Below, in pieces: positions 36,396-50,690 of a stretch of DNA of 64,000 nucleotides. The DNA lies in the NCBI GenBank assembly GCA_026874595.1, contig CM049322.1:1473900-1537899 (forward strand), given 5' to 3'. Numbering within the stretch: position 1 is the first letter of the stretch; every line of letters starts with the position of its first letter. The notes under the pieces were generated by a model. It made no database searches, was not told the DNA's origin, and worked only from the letters and a program-made list of their open reading frames with translations. Source of the stretch: Sipunculus nudus (lineage: Eukaryota > Annelida > Sipuncula > Golfingiida > Sipunculidae). Position numbers and translations under genes: made by a program.

Positions 36396-38650
36396 ATGGT
36401 CGGAAAACGCATTTATGGAGACATAGTTCCTTTGCTTACACTTTGCTTACGCTTTGCTTATGCTTTTCTTACGGTGAAAACACCAAAGAACCCAAGCAAT
36501 TTTTTTTAAATACAGACAAGTATGAACCATAGGGACACAGCCTGGTTCCCTGGCTACACAATACTGCCTGTTAGTCATCATGAATCTAAAAATTAAGGGT
36601 CAAACCGTTCTAACTAAATCAGAAATAGATAATACTATTAATTTCAAAAAGTGATAATATCGAGTTTAGGGAGCCATTTTTCTTTTTTACTTGAATTGAT
36701 CAACAGTTATGTTCCTTCGACATAGATAGACTCTTGGAGAGCCTAATATTATATTATATCTGCAGAATATGGTTGCAAATCGCCTTTATGGAGACATAGT
36801 TCCGTTGCTTACATTTTGCTTACGCTTTGCTTATGCTTTGTTTACGAAGAAAACACCTCAGAATTTAAACATTTCTCTACAAATACTCACAAATACTACC
36901 CATAGGGACACTGACTGGTTCACTGGCTACACGATTATACCTGTTGGTGGTCAGTACTCTAAATATTAGGGGTCAAATCGTACAATCAAAATCAGAAATA
37001 GCTATTACTTCTCAATTCTAAAAGTGATATAATCTAGTTTAGGGACCCATTTTTCTCTTTTAACCTCCATAATCAAAAGTTTTTTTACCATATTCGACAT
37101 AAATAGACTGCTGGGAAGTCTAACATTATATAATTTCTTCGGAAAATGGTCGGAAAACGCATTTATGGAGACATAGTTCCTTTGTTTACACCTTGCTTAC
37201 GCTTTGCTTATGCTTTGCTTATGGTGAAAACACCAAAGAACTCAAGCATTTTTCTGCAAATACAGACAAGTATGAACCATATGGACACAGCCTGGTTCCC
37301 TGGCTACACAATAGTGCCTGTTAGTCATCATGAATCTAAAAATTAAGGGTCAAACCGTTCCATCTAAATCAGAAATTGATAATACTATTAATTTCAAAAA
37401 GTGATAATATCGGGATTAGGGACCCATTCTTCTTTTTTACCTGAATTGATCAACAGTTATGTTCCAAATTCGACATAGATAGACTCTTGGAGAGCCTAAT
37501 AATATATTATATCTTCAGAATATGGTTGCAAATCGCCTTTATGGAGACATAGTTCCTTTGCTTACATTTTGCTTACGCTTTGCTTATGCTTTGCTTACGA
37601 AGAAAACACCACCGATTTTAAGCATTATTCTACAAATACTCACAAATACTACCCATAGGGACACCGATTTTAACTGGCTACATAATAATACCTGTTAGTG
37701 GTCAGTACTCTAAATATTAGGGGTCAAATCGTACAATCAAAATCAGAAATAGCTATTACTTCTCAATTCTAAAAGTGATATAATCTAATTTAGGGACCCA
37801 TTTTTCTCTTTTAACCTCAATAATCAAAAGTTTTTTTACCATATTCGACATAAATAGACTGCTGGGAAGTCTAACATTATATTATTTCTTCGGAAAATGG
37901 TCGGAAAACGCATTTATGGAGACATAGTTCCTTTGCTTACACTTTGCTTACGCTTTGCTTATGCTTTGCTTACGGTGAAAACACCAAAGAACTCAAGCAT
38001 TTTTCTGCAAATACAGACAATTATGAACCATAGGGACACAGCCTGGTTCCGTGGCTACACAATAGTGCCTGGTAGTCATCATGAATCTAAAAATTAAGGG
38101 TCAAACCGTTACATCTAAATCAGAAATAGATAATACTATAAATTTCAAAAAAGTGATAATATCGGGATTAGATACCCATTTTTCTTTTTTACCTGAATTG
38201 ATCAACAGTTATGTTCCAAATTCGACATAAATAGACTCTTGGAGAGCCTAATATTATATTTTATCTTCAGAATATGGTTGCAAATCGCCTTTATGGAGAC
38301 ATAGTTCCGTTGCTTACATTTTGCTTACGCTTTGCTTATGCTTTGCTTACGAAGAAAACACCACAGAATTTAAACATTTCTCTACAAATACTCACAAATA
38401 CTACCCATAGGGACACTGACTGGTTCACTGGCTACACGATTATACCTGTTGGTGGACAGTACTCTAAATATTAGGGGTCAAATCGTACAATCAAAATCAG
38501 AAATAGATATTACTTCTCAATTCTAAAAGTGATATAATCTAGTTTAGGGACCCATTTTTCTCTTTTAACCTCAATAATCAAAAGTTTTTTTACCATATTC
38601 GACATAAATAGACTGCTGGGAAGTCTAACATTATATAATTTCTTCGGAAA
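36396..38650 (+). repeat. Six-monomer spacer block between the 5,267-bp copies
   Basis: Monomers: a3x 36396, b1 36769, a2 37146, b2 with a small rearrangement 37522, a1R 37897, b1 38274. The first three match a3x 43916, b1 44289 and a2 44666 at an offset of 7,520 bp, including TTTGTTTACGAAG and CACCTCAGAAT in b1 and CCTCCATAATC in its tail. The b2 unit at 37522 has a short rearrangement described separately. Confidence 0.87.
37522..37896 (+). repeat. b2 monomer with a short templated-looking rearrangement
   Basis: Where other b2 units read GGGACACAGATTGGTTCACTGG, this one reads GGGACACCGATTTTAACTGG, two bases shorter, which breaks the open frame. The new 12-mer CACCGATTTTAA at 37662-37673 is identical to 37610-37621 in the same monomer, 52 bp upstream. 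This looks like local template switching or a very short conversion tract. Confidence 0.75.
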
Positions 38651-41600
38651 ATGGTCGGAAAACGCATTTATGGAGACATAGTTCCTTTGCTTACACTTTG
38701 CTTACGCTTTGCTTATGCTTTGCTTACGGTGAAAACACCAAAGAACTCAAGCATTTTTCTGCAAATACAGACAAGTATGAACCATAGGGACACAGCCTGG
38801 TTCCCTGGCTACACAATAGTGCCTGTTAGTCATCATGAATCTAAAAATTAAGGGTCAAACCGTTCCATCTAAATCAGAAATTGATAATACTATTAATTTC
38901 AAAAAGTGATAATATCGGGATTAGGGACCCATTCTTCTTTTTTACCTGAATTGATCAACAGTTATGTTCCAAATTCGACATAGATAGACTCTTGGAGAGC
39001 CTAATAATATATTATATCTTCAGAATATGGTTGCAAATCGCCTTTATGGAGACATAGTTCCTTTGCTTACATTTTGCTTACGCTTTGCTTATGCTTTGCT
39101 TACGAAGAAAACACCACCGATTTTAAGCATTATTCTACAAATACTCACAAATACTACCCATAGGGACACAGATTGGTTCACTGGCTACATAATAATACCT
39201 GTTAGTGGTCAGTACTCTAAATATTAGGGGTCAAATCGTACAATCAAAATCAGAAATAGCTATTACTTCTCAATTCTAAAAGTGATATAATCTAATTTAG
39301 GGACCCATTTTTCTCTTTTAACCTCAATAATCAAAAGTTTTTTTACCATATTCGACATAAATAGACTGCTGGGAAGTCTAACATTATATTATTTCTTCGG
39401 AAAATGGTCGGAAAACGCATTTATGGAGACATAGTTCCTTTGCTTACACTTTGCTTACGCTTTGCTTATGCTTTGCTTACGGTGAAAACACCAAAGAACT
39501 CAAGCATTTTTCTGCAAATACAGACAAGTATGAACCATAGGGACACAGCCTGGTTCCGTGGCTACACAATAGTGCCTGGTAGTCATCATGAATCTAAAAA
39601 TTAAGGGTCAAACCGTTACATCTAAATCAGAAATAGATAATACTATAAATTTCAAAAAAGTGATAATATCGGGATTAGATACCCATTTTTCTTTTTTATC
39701 TGAATTGATCAACAGTTATGTTCCAAATTCGACATAAATAGACTCTTGGAGAGCCTAATATTATATTTTATCTTCAGAATATGGTTCCAAATCGCCTTTA
39801 TGGAGACATAGTTCCGTTGCTTACATTTTGCTTACGCTTTGCTTATGCTTTGCTTACGAAGAAAACACCACAGAATTTAAACATTTCTCTACAAATACTC
39901 ACAAATACTACCCATAGGGACACTGACTGGTTCACTGGCTACACGATTATACCTGTTGGTGGACAGTACTCTAAATATTAGGGGTCAAATCGTACAATCA
40001 AAATCAGAAATAGCTATTACTTCTCAATTCTAAAAGTGATATAATCTAGTTTAGGGACCCATTTTTCTCTTTTAACCTCAATAATCAAAAGTTTTTTTAC
40101 CATATTCGACATAAATAGACTGCTGGGAAGTCTAACATTATATAATTTCTTCGGAAAATGGTCGGAAAACGCATTTATGGAGACATAGTTCCTTTGTTTA
40201 CACCTTGCTTACGCTTTGCTCATGCTTTGCTTATGGTGAAAACACCAAAGAACTCAAGCATTTTTCTGCAAATACAGACAAGTATGAATCATAGGGACAC
40301 AGCCTGGTTCCCTGGCTACACAATAGTGCCTGTTAGTCATCATGAATCTAAAAATAAAGGGTCAAACCGTTCTATCTAAATCAGAAATAGATAATACTAT
40401 AAATTTCAAAAAAGTGATAATATCGGGATTAGATACCCATTTTTCTTTTTTACCTGAATTGATCAACAGTTATGTTCCAAATTCGACATAAATAGACTCT
40501 TGGAGAGCCTAATATTATATTTTATCTTCAGAATATGGTTGCAAATCGCCTTTATGGAGACATAGTTCCTTTGCTTACATTTTGCTTACGCTTTGCTTAT
40601 GCTTTGCTTACGAAGAAAACACCACAGATTTTAAGCATTTTTCTACAAATACTCACAAATACTACCCATAGGGACACTGACTGGTTCACTGGCTACACGA
40701 AAATACCTGTTAGTGTTCAGTACTCTAAATATTAGGGATCAAATCGTACAATCAAAATCAGAAATAGCTATTACTTCTCAATTCTAAAAGTGATATAATC
40801 TAATTTAGGGACCCATTTTTCTCTTTTAACCTCAATAATCAAAAGTTTTTATACCATATTCGACATAAATAGACTGCTGGGAAGTCTAACATTATATTAT
40901 TTCTTCGGAAAATGGTCGGAAAACGCATTTATGGAGAAATAGTTCCTTTGCTTACACTTTGCTTACGCTTTGCTTATGCTTTTCTTACGGTGAAAACACC
41001 AAAGAACTCAAGCAATTTTTTTGAAATACAGACAAGTATGAACCATAGGGACACAGCCTGGTTCCCTGGCTACACAATAGTGCCTGTAAGTCATCACGAA
41101 TCTAAAAATTAAGGGTCAAACCGTTCTAACTAAATCAGAAATAGATAATACTATTAATTTCAAAAAGTGATAATATCGAGTTTAGGGAGCCATTTTTCTT
41201 TTTTACCTGAAGTGATCAACAGTTATGTTCCTTCGACATAGATAGACTCTTGGAGAGCCTAATATTATATTATATCTGCAGAATATGGTTGCAAATCGCC
41301 TTTATGGAGACATAGTTCCGTTGCTTACATTTTGCTTACGCTTTGCTTATGCTTTGCTTACGAAGAAAACACCACCGATTTTAAGCATTATTCTACAAAT
41401 ACTCACAAATACTACCCATAGGGACACAGATTGGTTCACTGGCTACATAATAATACCTGTTAGTGGTCAGTACTCTAAATATTAGGGGTCAAATCGTACA
41501 ATCAAAATCAGAAATAGCTATTACTTCTCAATTCTAAAAGTGATATAATCTAATTTAGGGACCCATTTTTCTCTTTTAACCTCAATAATCAAAAGTTTTT

Positions 41601-43166
41601 TTTACCATATTCGACATAAATAGACTGCTGGGAAGTCTAACATTATATTATTTCTTCGGAAAATGGTCGGAAAACGCATTTATGGAGACATAGTTCCTTT
41701 GCTTACACTTTGCTTACGCTTTGCTTATGCTTTGCTTACGGTGAAAACACCAAAGAACTCAAGCATTTTTCTGCAAATACAGACAAGTATGAACCATACG
41801 GACACAGCCTGGTTCCGTGGCTACACAATAGTGCCTGTTAGTCATCATGAATCTAAAAATTAAGGGTCAAACCGTTCCATCTAAATCAGAAATAGATAAT
41901 ACTATAAATTTCAAAAAAGTGATAATATCGGGATTAGATACCCATTTTTCTTTTTTACCTGAATTGATCAACAGTTATGTTCCAAATTCGACATAAATAG
42001 ACTCTTGGAGAGCCTAATATTATATTTTATCTTCAGAATATGGTTGCAAATCGCCTTTATGGAGACATAGTTCCGTTGCTTACATTTTGCTTACGCTTTG
42101 CTTATGCTTTGCTTACGAAGAAAACACCACAGAATTTAAACATTTCTCTACAAATACTCACAAATACTACCCATAGGGACACTGACTGGTTCACTGGCTA
42201 CACGATTATACCTGTTGGTGGACAGTACTTTAAATATTAGGGTTCAAATCGTATAATCAAAATCAGAAATAGCTATTACTTCTCAATTCTAAAAGTGATA
42301 TAATCTAGTTTAGGGACCCATTTTTCTCTTTTAACCTCAATAATCAAAAGTTTTTTACCATATTCGACATAAATAGACTGCTGGGAAGTCTAACATTATA
42401 TAATTTCTTCGGAAAATGGTCGGAAAACGCATTTATGGAGACATAGTTCCTTTGTTTACACCTTGCTTACGCTTTGCTTATGCTTTGCTTATGGTGAAAA
42501 CACCAAAGAACTCAAGCATTTTTCTGCAAATACAGACAAGTATGAACCATAGGGACACAGCCTGGTTCCCTGGCTACACAATAGTGCCTGTTAGTCATCA
42601 TGATTCTAAAAATAAAGGGTCAAACCGTTCTATCTAAATCAGAAATAGATAATACTATTAATTTCAAAAAGTGATAATATCGAGTTTTAGATACCCATTT
42701 TTCTTTTTTACCTGAATTGATTAACAGTTATGTTCCTTCGACATAGATAGACTCTTGGAGAGCCTAATATTATATTATACCTTCAGAATATGGTTGCAAA
42801 TCTCCTTTATGGAGACATAGTTCCTTTGCTTACATTTTGCTTACGCTTTGCTTATGCTTTGCTTACGAAGAAAACACCACAGATTTTAAGCATTTTTCTA
42901 CAAATACTCACAAATACTACCCATAGGGACACAGAATGGTTCACTGGCTACACGAAAATACCTGTTAGTGGTCAGTACTCTAAATATTAGGGGTCAAATC
43001 GTACAATCAAAATCAGAAATAGCTATTACTTCTCAATTCTAAAAGTGATATAATCTAATTTAGGGACCCATTTTTCTCTTTTAACCTCAACAATCAAAAG
43101 TTTTTATACCATATTCGACATAAATAGACTGCTGGGAAGTCTAACATTATATTATTTCTTCGGAAA
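38651..43166 (+). repeat. Twelve-monomer block: second 5,267-bp copy extended into HOR-20 order
   Basis: Monomers: a1 38651, b2 39027, a1R 39404, b1 39781, a2 40158, b3 40535, a3 40912, b2 41285, a1T 41663, b1 42040, a2 (CATGATTC) 42416, b5-headed 42790. The first eight copy 33384-36395. The first eleven match 46171-50313 at about 7,521 bp. The last B unit has AAATCTCC and an upstream TTATACCTTCAG like b5, but GACACAGAATGG and ACACGAAAATACC like 26988, so it is a recombinant that differs from the b2 at the same place in later copies (50314, 57838). Confidence 0.88.
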
Positions 43167-46100
43167 ATGGTCGCAAAACTCATTTATGGAGACATAGTTC
43201 CTTTGCTTACACTTTGCTTAAGCTTTGCTTATGCTTTTATTACGGTGAAAACACCAAAGAACTCAAGCAATTTTTTGGAAATACAGACAAGTATGAACCA
43301 TAGGGACACAGCCTGGTTCCCTGGCTACACAATAGTGCCTGTTAGTCATCACAAATCTAAAAATTAAGGGTCAAACCGTTCTATCTAATTCAGAAATAGA
43401 TAATACTATTAATTTCAAAAAGTGATAATATTGCGTTTAGGTAGCCATTTTTCTTTTTTACCTCAATTGTTCAACAGTTATGTTCCTTGACATAGATAGA
43501 CTCTTGGAGAGCCTAGTATTATATTATATCTTCAGAATATGGTTGCAAATCGCCTTTATGGAGACATAGTTCCTTTGCTTACATTTTGCTTACGCTTTGC
43601 TTATGCTTTGCTTACGAAGAAAATACCACCGATTTTAAGCATTATTCTACAAATACTCACAAATACTACCCTTAGGGACACAGACTGTTTCACTGGCTAC
43701 ATAATAATACCTGTTAGTGGTCAGTACTCTAAATATTTAGGGTCAAATCGTACAATCAAAATCAGAAATAGCTATTACTTCTCAATTCTAAAAGTGATAT
43801 AATCTAATTTAGGGACCCATTTTTCTCTTTTAACCTCAATAATCAAAAGTTTTTATACCATATTCGACATAAATAGACTGCTGGGAAGTCTAACATTATA
43901 TTATTTCTTCGGAAAATGGTCGGAAAACGCATTTATGGAGACATAGTTCCTTTGCTTACACTTTGCTTACGCTTTGCTTATGCTTTTCTTACGGTGAAAA
44001 CACCAAAGAACCCAAGCAATTTTTTTTAAATACAGACAAGTATGAACCATAGGGACACAGCCTGGTTCCCTGGCTACACAATACTGCCTGTTAGTCATCA
44101 TGAATCTAAAAATTAAGGGTCAAACCGTTCTAACTAAATCAGAAATAGATAATACTATTAATTTCAAAAAGTGATAATATCGAGTTTAGGGAGCCATTTT
44201 CCTTTTTTACTTGAATTGATCAACAGTTATGTTCCTTCGACATAGATAGACTCTTGGAGAGCCTAATATTATATTATATCTGCAGAATATGGTTGCAAAT
44301 CGCCTTTATGGAGACATAGTTCCGTTGCTTACATTTTGCTTACGCTTTGCTTATGCTTTGTTTACGAAGAAAACACCTCAGAATTTAAACATTTCTCTAC
44401 AAATACTCACAAATACTACCCATAGGGACACTGACTGGTTCACTGGCTACACGATTATACCTGTTGGTGGTCAGTACTCTAAATATTAGGGGTCAAATCG
44501 TACAATCAAAATCAGAAATAGCTATTACTTCTCAATTCTAAAAGTGATATAATCTAGTTTAGGGACCCATTTTTCTCTTTTAACCTCCATAATCAAAAGT
44601 TTTTTTACCATATTCGACATAAATAGACTGCTGGGAAGTCTAACATTATATAATTTCTTCGGAAAATGGTCGGAAAACGCATTTATGGAGACATAGTTCC
44701 TTTGTTTACACCTTGCTTACGCTTTGCTTATGCTTTGCTTATGGTGAAAACACCAAAGAACTCAAGCATTTTTCTGCAAATACAGACAAGTATGAACCAT
44801 AGGGACACAGCCTGGTTCCCTGGCTACACAATAGTGCCTGTTAGTCATCATGAATCTAAAAATTAAGGGTCAAACCGTTCTATCTAAATCAGAAATAGAT
44901 AATACTATAAATTTCAAAAAAGTGATAATATCGGGATTAGATACCCATTTTTCTTTTTTACCTGAATTGATCAACAGTTATGTTCCAAATTCGACATAAA
45001 TAGACTCTTGGAGAGCCTAATATTATATTTTATCTTCAGAATATGGTTGCAAATCGCCTTTATGGAGACACAGTTCCGTTGCTTACATTTTGCTTACGCT
45101 TTGCTTATGCTTTGCTTACGAAGAAAACACCACAGATTTTAAGCATTTTTCTACAAACACTCACAAATACTACCCATAGGGACACTGACTGGTTCACTGG
45201 CTACACGAAAATACCTGTTAGTGGTCAGTACTCTAAATATTAGGGGTCAAATCGTACAATCAAAATCAGAAATAGCTATTACTTCTCAATTCTAAAAGTG
45301 ATATAATCTAATTTAGGGACCCATTTTTCTCTTTTAACCTCAACAATCAAAAGTTTTTATACCATATTCGACATAAATAGACTGCTGGGAAGTCTAACAT
45401 TATATTATTTCTTCGGAAAATGGTCGGAAAACGCATTTATGGAGACATAGTTCCTTTGCATACACTTTGCTTACGCTTTGCTTATGCTTTTATTACGGTG
45501 AAAACACCAAAGAACTCAAGCAATTTTTTGGAAATACAGACAAGTATGAACCATAGGGACACAGCCTGGTTCCCTGGCTACACAATAGTGCCTGTTATTC
45601 ATCACGAATCTAAAAATTAAGGGTCAAACCGTTCTATCTAAATCAGAAATAGATAATACTATTAATTTCAAAAAGTGATAATATTGAGTTTAGGGAGCCA
45701 TTTTTCTTTTTTACCTCAAGTGATCAACAGTTATGTTCCTTCGACATAGATAGACTCTTGGAGAGCCTAATATTATATTATATCTTCAGAATATGGTTGC
45801 AAATCGCCTTTATGGAGACATAGTTCCTTTGCTTACATTTTGCTTACGCTTTGCTTATGCTTTGCTTACGAAGAAAACACCACCGATTTTAAGCATTATT
45901 CTACAAATACTCACAAATACTACCCATAGGGACACAGACTGGTTCACTGGCTACATAATAATACCTGTTAGTGGTCAGTACTCTAAATATTAGGGGTCAA
46001 ATCGTACAATCAAAATCAGAAATAGCTATTACTTCTGCATTTCTAAAAGTGATATAATCTAATTTAGGGACCCATTTTTCTCTTTTAACCTCAATAATCA

Positions 46101-49100
46101 AAAGTTTTGTTACCATATTCGACATAAATAGACTGCTGGGAAGTCTAACATTATATTATTTCTTCGGAAAATGGTCGGAAAACGCATTTATGGAGACATA
46201 GTTCCTTTGCTTACACTTTGCTTACGCTTTGCTTATGCTTTGCTTACGGTGAAAACACCAAAGAACTCAAGCATTTTTCTGCAAATACAGACAAGTATGA
46301 ACCATAGGGACACAGCCTGGTTCCCTGGCTACACAATAGTGCCTGTTAGTCATCATGAATCTAAAAATTAAGGGTCAAACCGTTCCATCTAAATCAGAAA
46401 TTGATAATACTATAAAATTAAAAAAAGTGATAATATCGGGATTAGGGACCCATTCTTCTTTTTTACCTGAATTGATCAACAGTTATGTTCCAAATTCGAC
46501 ATAGAAAGACTCTTGGAGAGCCTAATAATATATTATATCTTCAGAATATGGTTGCAAATCGCCTTTATGGAGACATAGTTCCTTTGCTTACATTTTGCTT
46601 ACGCTTTGCTTATGCTTTGCTTACGAAGAAAACACCACCGATTTTAAGCATTATTCTACAAATACTCACAAATACTACCCATAGGGACACAGATTGGTTC
46701 ACTGGCTACATAATAATACCTGTTAGTGGTCAGTACTCTAAATATTAGGGGTCAAATCGTACAATCAAAATCAGAAATAGCTATTACTTCTCAATTCTAA
46801 AAGTGATATAATCTAATTTAGGGACCCATTTTTCTCTTTTAACCTCAATAATCAAAAGTTTTTTTACCATATTCGCATAAATAGACTGCTGGGAAGTCTA
46901 ACATTATATTATTTCTTCGGAAAATGGTCGGAAAACGCATTTATGGAGACATAGTTCCTTTGCTTACACTTTGCTTACGCTTTGCTTATGCTTTGCTTAC
47001 GGTGAAAACACCAAAGAACTCAAGCATTTTTCTGCAAATACAGACAAGTATGAACCATAGGGACACAGCCTGGTTCCGTGGCTACACAATAGTGCCTGTT
47101 AGTCATCATGAATCTAAAAATTAAGGGTCAAACCGTTACATCTAAATCAGAAATAGATAATACTATAAATTTCAAAAAAAGTGATAATATCGGGATTAGA
47201 TACCCATTTTTCTTTTTTACCTGAATTGATCAACAGTTATGTTCCAAATTCGACATAAATAGACTCTTGGAGAGCCTAATATTATATTTTATCTTCAGAA
47301 TATGGTTGCAAATCGCCTTTATGGAGACATAGTTCCGTTGCTTATATTTTGCTTACGCTTTGCTTATGCTTTGCTTACGAAGAAAACACCACAGAATTTA
47401 AACATTTCTCTACAAATACTCACAAATACTTCCCATAGGGACACTGACTGGTTCACTGGCTACACGATTATACCTGTTGGTGGACAGTACTCTAAATATT
47501 AGGGGTCAAATCGTACAATCAAAATCAGAAATAGCTATTACTTCTCAATTCTAAAAGTGATATAATCTAGTTTAGGGACCCATTTTTCTCTTTTAACCTC
47601 AATAATCAAAAGTTTTTTTACCATATTCGACATAAATAGACTGCTGGGAAGTCTAACATTATATAATTTCTTCGGAAAATGGTCGGAAAACGCATTTATG
47701 GAGACATAGTTCCTTTGTTTACACCTTGCTTACGCTTTGCTTATGCTTTGCTTATGGTGAAAACACCAAAGAACTCAAGCATTTTTCTGCAAATACAGAC
47801 AAGTATGAACCATAGGGACACAGCCTGGTTCCCTGGCTACACAGTAGTGCCTGTTAGTCATCATGAATCTAAAAATAAAGGGTCAAACCGTTCTATCTAA
47901 ATCAGAAATAGATAATACTATAAATTTCAAAAAAGTGATAAATTCGGGATTAGATACCCATTTTTCTTTTTTACCTGAATTGATCAACAGTTATGTTCCA
48001 AATTCGACATAAATAGACTCTTGGAGAGCCTAATATTATATTTTATCTTCAGAATATGGTTGCAAATCGCCTTTATGGAGACATAATTCCTTTGCTTACA
48101 TTTTGCTTACGCTTTGCTTATGCTTTGCTTACGAAGAAAACACCACCGATTTTAAGCATTTTTCTACAAATACTCACAAATACTACCCATAGGGACACTG
48201 ACTGGTTCACTGGCTACACGAAAATACCTGTTAGTGTTCAGTACTCTAAATATTAGGGATCAAATCGTACAATCAAAATCAGAAATAGCTATTACTTCTC
48301 AATTCTAAAAGTGATATAATCTAATTTAGGGACCCATTTTTCTCTTTTAACCTCAATATTCAAAAGTTTTTATACCATATTCGACATAAATAGACTGCTG
48401 GGAAGTCTAACATTATATTATTTCTTCGGAAAATGGTCGAAAAACGCATTTATGGAGAAATAGTTCCTTTGCTTACACTTTGCTTACGCTTTGCTTATGC
48501 TTTTCTTACGGTGAAAACACCAAAGATCTCAAGCAATTTTTTTGAAATACAGACAAGTATGAACCATAGGGACACAGCCTGGTTCCCTGGCTACACAATA
48601 GTGCCTGTAAGTCATCATGAATCTAAAAATTAAGGGTCAAACCGTTCTAACTAAATCAATAATAGATAATACTATTAATTTCAAAAAGTGATAATATCGA
48701 GTTTAGGGAGCCATTTTTCTTTTTTACCTGAAGTGATCAACAGTTATGTTCCTTCGACATAGATAGACTCTTGGAGAGCCTAATATTATATTATATCTGC
48801 AGAATATGGTTGCAAATCGCCTTTATGGAGACATAGTTCCGTTGCTTACATTTTGCTTACGCTTTGCTTATGCTTTGCTTACGAAGAAAACACCACCGAT
48901 TTTAAGCATTATTCTACAAATACTCACAAATACTACCCATAGGGACACAGATTGGTTCACTGGCTACATAATAATACCTGTTAGTGGTCAGTACTCTAAA
49001 TATTAGGGGTCAAATCGTACAATCAAAATCAGAAATAGCTATTACTTCTCAATTCTAAAAGTGATATAATCTAATTTAGGGACCCATTTTTCTCTTTTAA

Positions 49101-50690
49101 CCTCAATAATCAAAAGTTTTTTTTACCATATTCGACATAAATAGACTGCTGGGAAGTCTAACATTATATTATTTCTTCGGAAAATGGTCGGAAAACGCAT
49201 TTATGGAGACATAGTTCCTTTGCTTACACTTTGCTTACGCTTTGCTTATGCTTTGCTTACGGTGAAAACACCAAAGAACTCAAGCATTTTTCTGCAAATA
49301 CAGACAAGTATGAACCATACGGACACAGCCTGGTTCCGTGGCTACACAATAGTGCCTGTTAGTCATCATGAATCTAAAAATTAAGGGTCAAACCGTTCCA
49401 TCTAAATCAGAAATAGATAATACTATAAATTTCAAAAAAGTGATAATATCGGGATTAGATACCCATTTTTCTTTTTTACCTGAATTGATCAACAGTTATG
49501 TTCCAAATTCGACATAAATAGACTCTTGGAGAGCCTAATATTATATTTTATCTTCAGAATATGGTTGCAAATCGCCTTTATGGAGACATAGTTCCGTTGC
49601 TTACATTTTGCTTACGCTTTGCTTATGCTTTGCTTACGAAGAAAACACCACAGAATTTAAACATTTCTCTACAAATACTCACAAATACTACCCATAGGGA
49701 CACTGACTGGTTCACTGGCTACACGATTATACCTGTTGGTGGACAGTACTCTAAATATTAGGGGTCAAATCGTATAATCAAAATCAGAAATAGCTATTAC
49801 TTCTCAATTCTAAAAGTGATATAATCTAGTTTAGGGACCCATTTTTCTCTTTTAACCTCAATAATCAAAAGTTTTTTACCATATTCGACATAAATAGACT
49901 GCTGGGAAGTCTAACATTATATAATTTCTTCGGAAAATGGTCGGAAAACGCATTTATGGAGACATAGTTCCTTTGTTTACACCTTGCTTACGCTTTGCTT
50001 ATGCTTTGCTTATGGTGAAAACACCAAAGAACTCAAGCATTTTTCTGCAAATACAGACAAGTATGAACCATAGGGACACAGCCTGGTTCCCTGGCTACAC
50101 AATAGTGCCTGTTAGTCATCATGATTCTAAAAATAAAGGGTCAAACCGTTCTATCTAAATCAGAAAAAGATAATACTATAAATTTAAAAAAAGTGATAAT
50201 ATCGGGATTAGATACCCATTTTTCTTTTTTACCTGAATTGATCAACAGTTATGTTCCAAATTCGACATAAATAGACTCTTGGAGAGCCTAATATTATATT
50301 ATATCTTCAGAATATGGTTGCAAATCGCCTTTATGGAGACATAGTTCCTTTGCTTACATTTTGCTTACGCTTTGCTTATGCTTTGCTTACGAAGAAAAGA
50401 CCACCGATTTTAAGCATTATTCTACAAATACTCACAAATACTACCCATAGGGACACAGACTGGTTCACTGGCTACATAATAATACCTGTTAGTGGTCAGT
50501 ACTCTAAATATTAGGGGTCAAATCGTACAATCAAAATCAGAAATAGCTATTACTTCTCCATTTCTAAAAGTGATATAATCTAATTTAGGGACCCATTTTT
50601 CTCTTTTAACCTCAATAATCAAAAGTTTTTTACCATATTCGACATAAATAGACTGCTGGGAAGTCTAACATTATATTATTTCTTCGGAAA
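43167..50690 (+). repeat. 20-monomer HOR (7,524 bp), copy 1
   Basis: Monomers: a4c 43167, b2d 43539, a3x 43916, b1 44289, a2 44666, b4 45043, a4h 45420, b2 45793, a1 46171, b2 46548, a1R 46924, b1 47302, a2 47679, b3 48056, a3 48433, b2 48806, a1T 49184, b1 49561, a2 (CATGATTC) 49937, b2 50314. The order repeats 7,524 bp downstream with very few differences. Examples are CGCAAAACTCATT here versus CGCAAAACGCATT, CTTATATTTTGC at 47302 versus CTTACATTTTGC at 54826, and GATAAATTCGGG near 47940 versus GATAATATCGGG. A private mark of the HOR is CATATTCGCATAAATAG, a lost base in the B tail before 46924. Confidence 0.94.
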
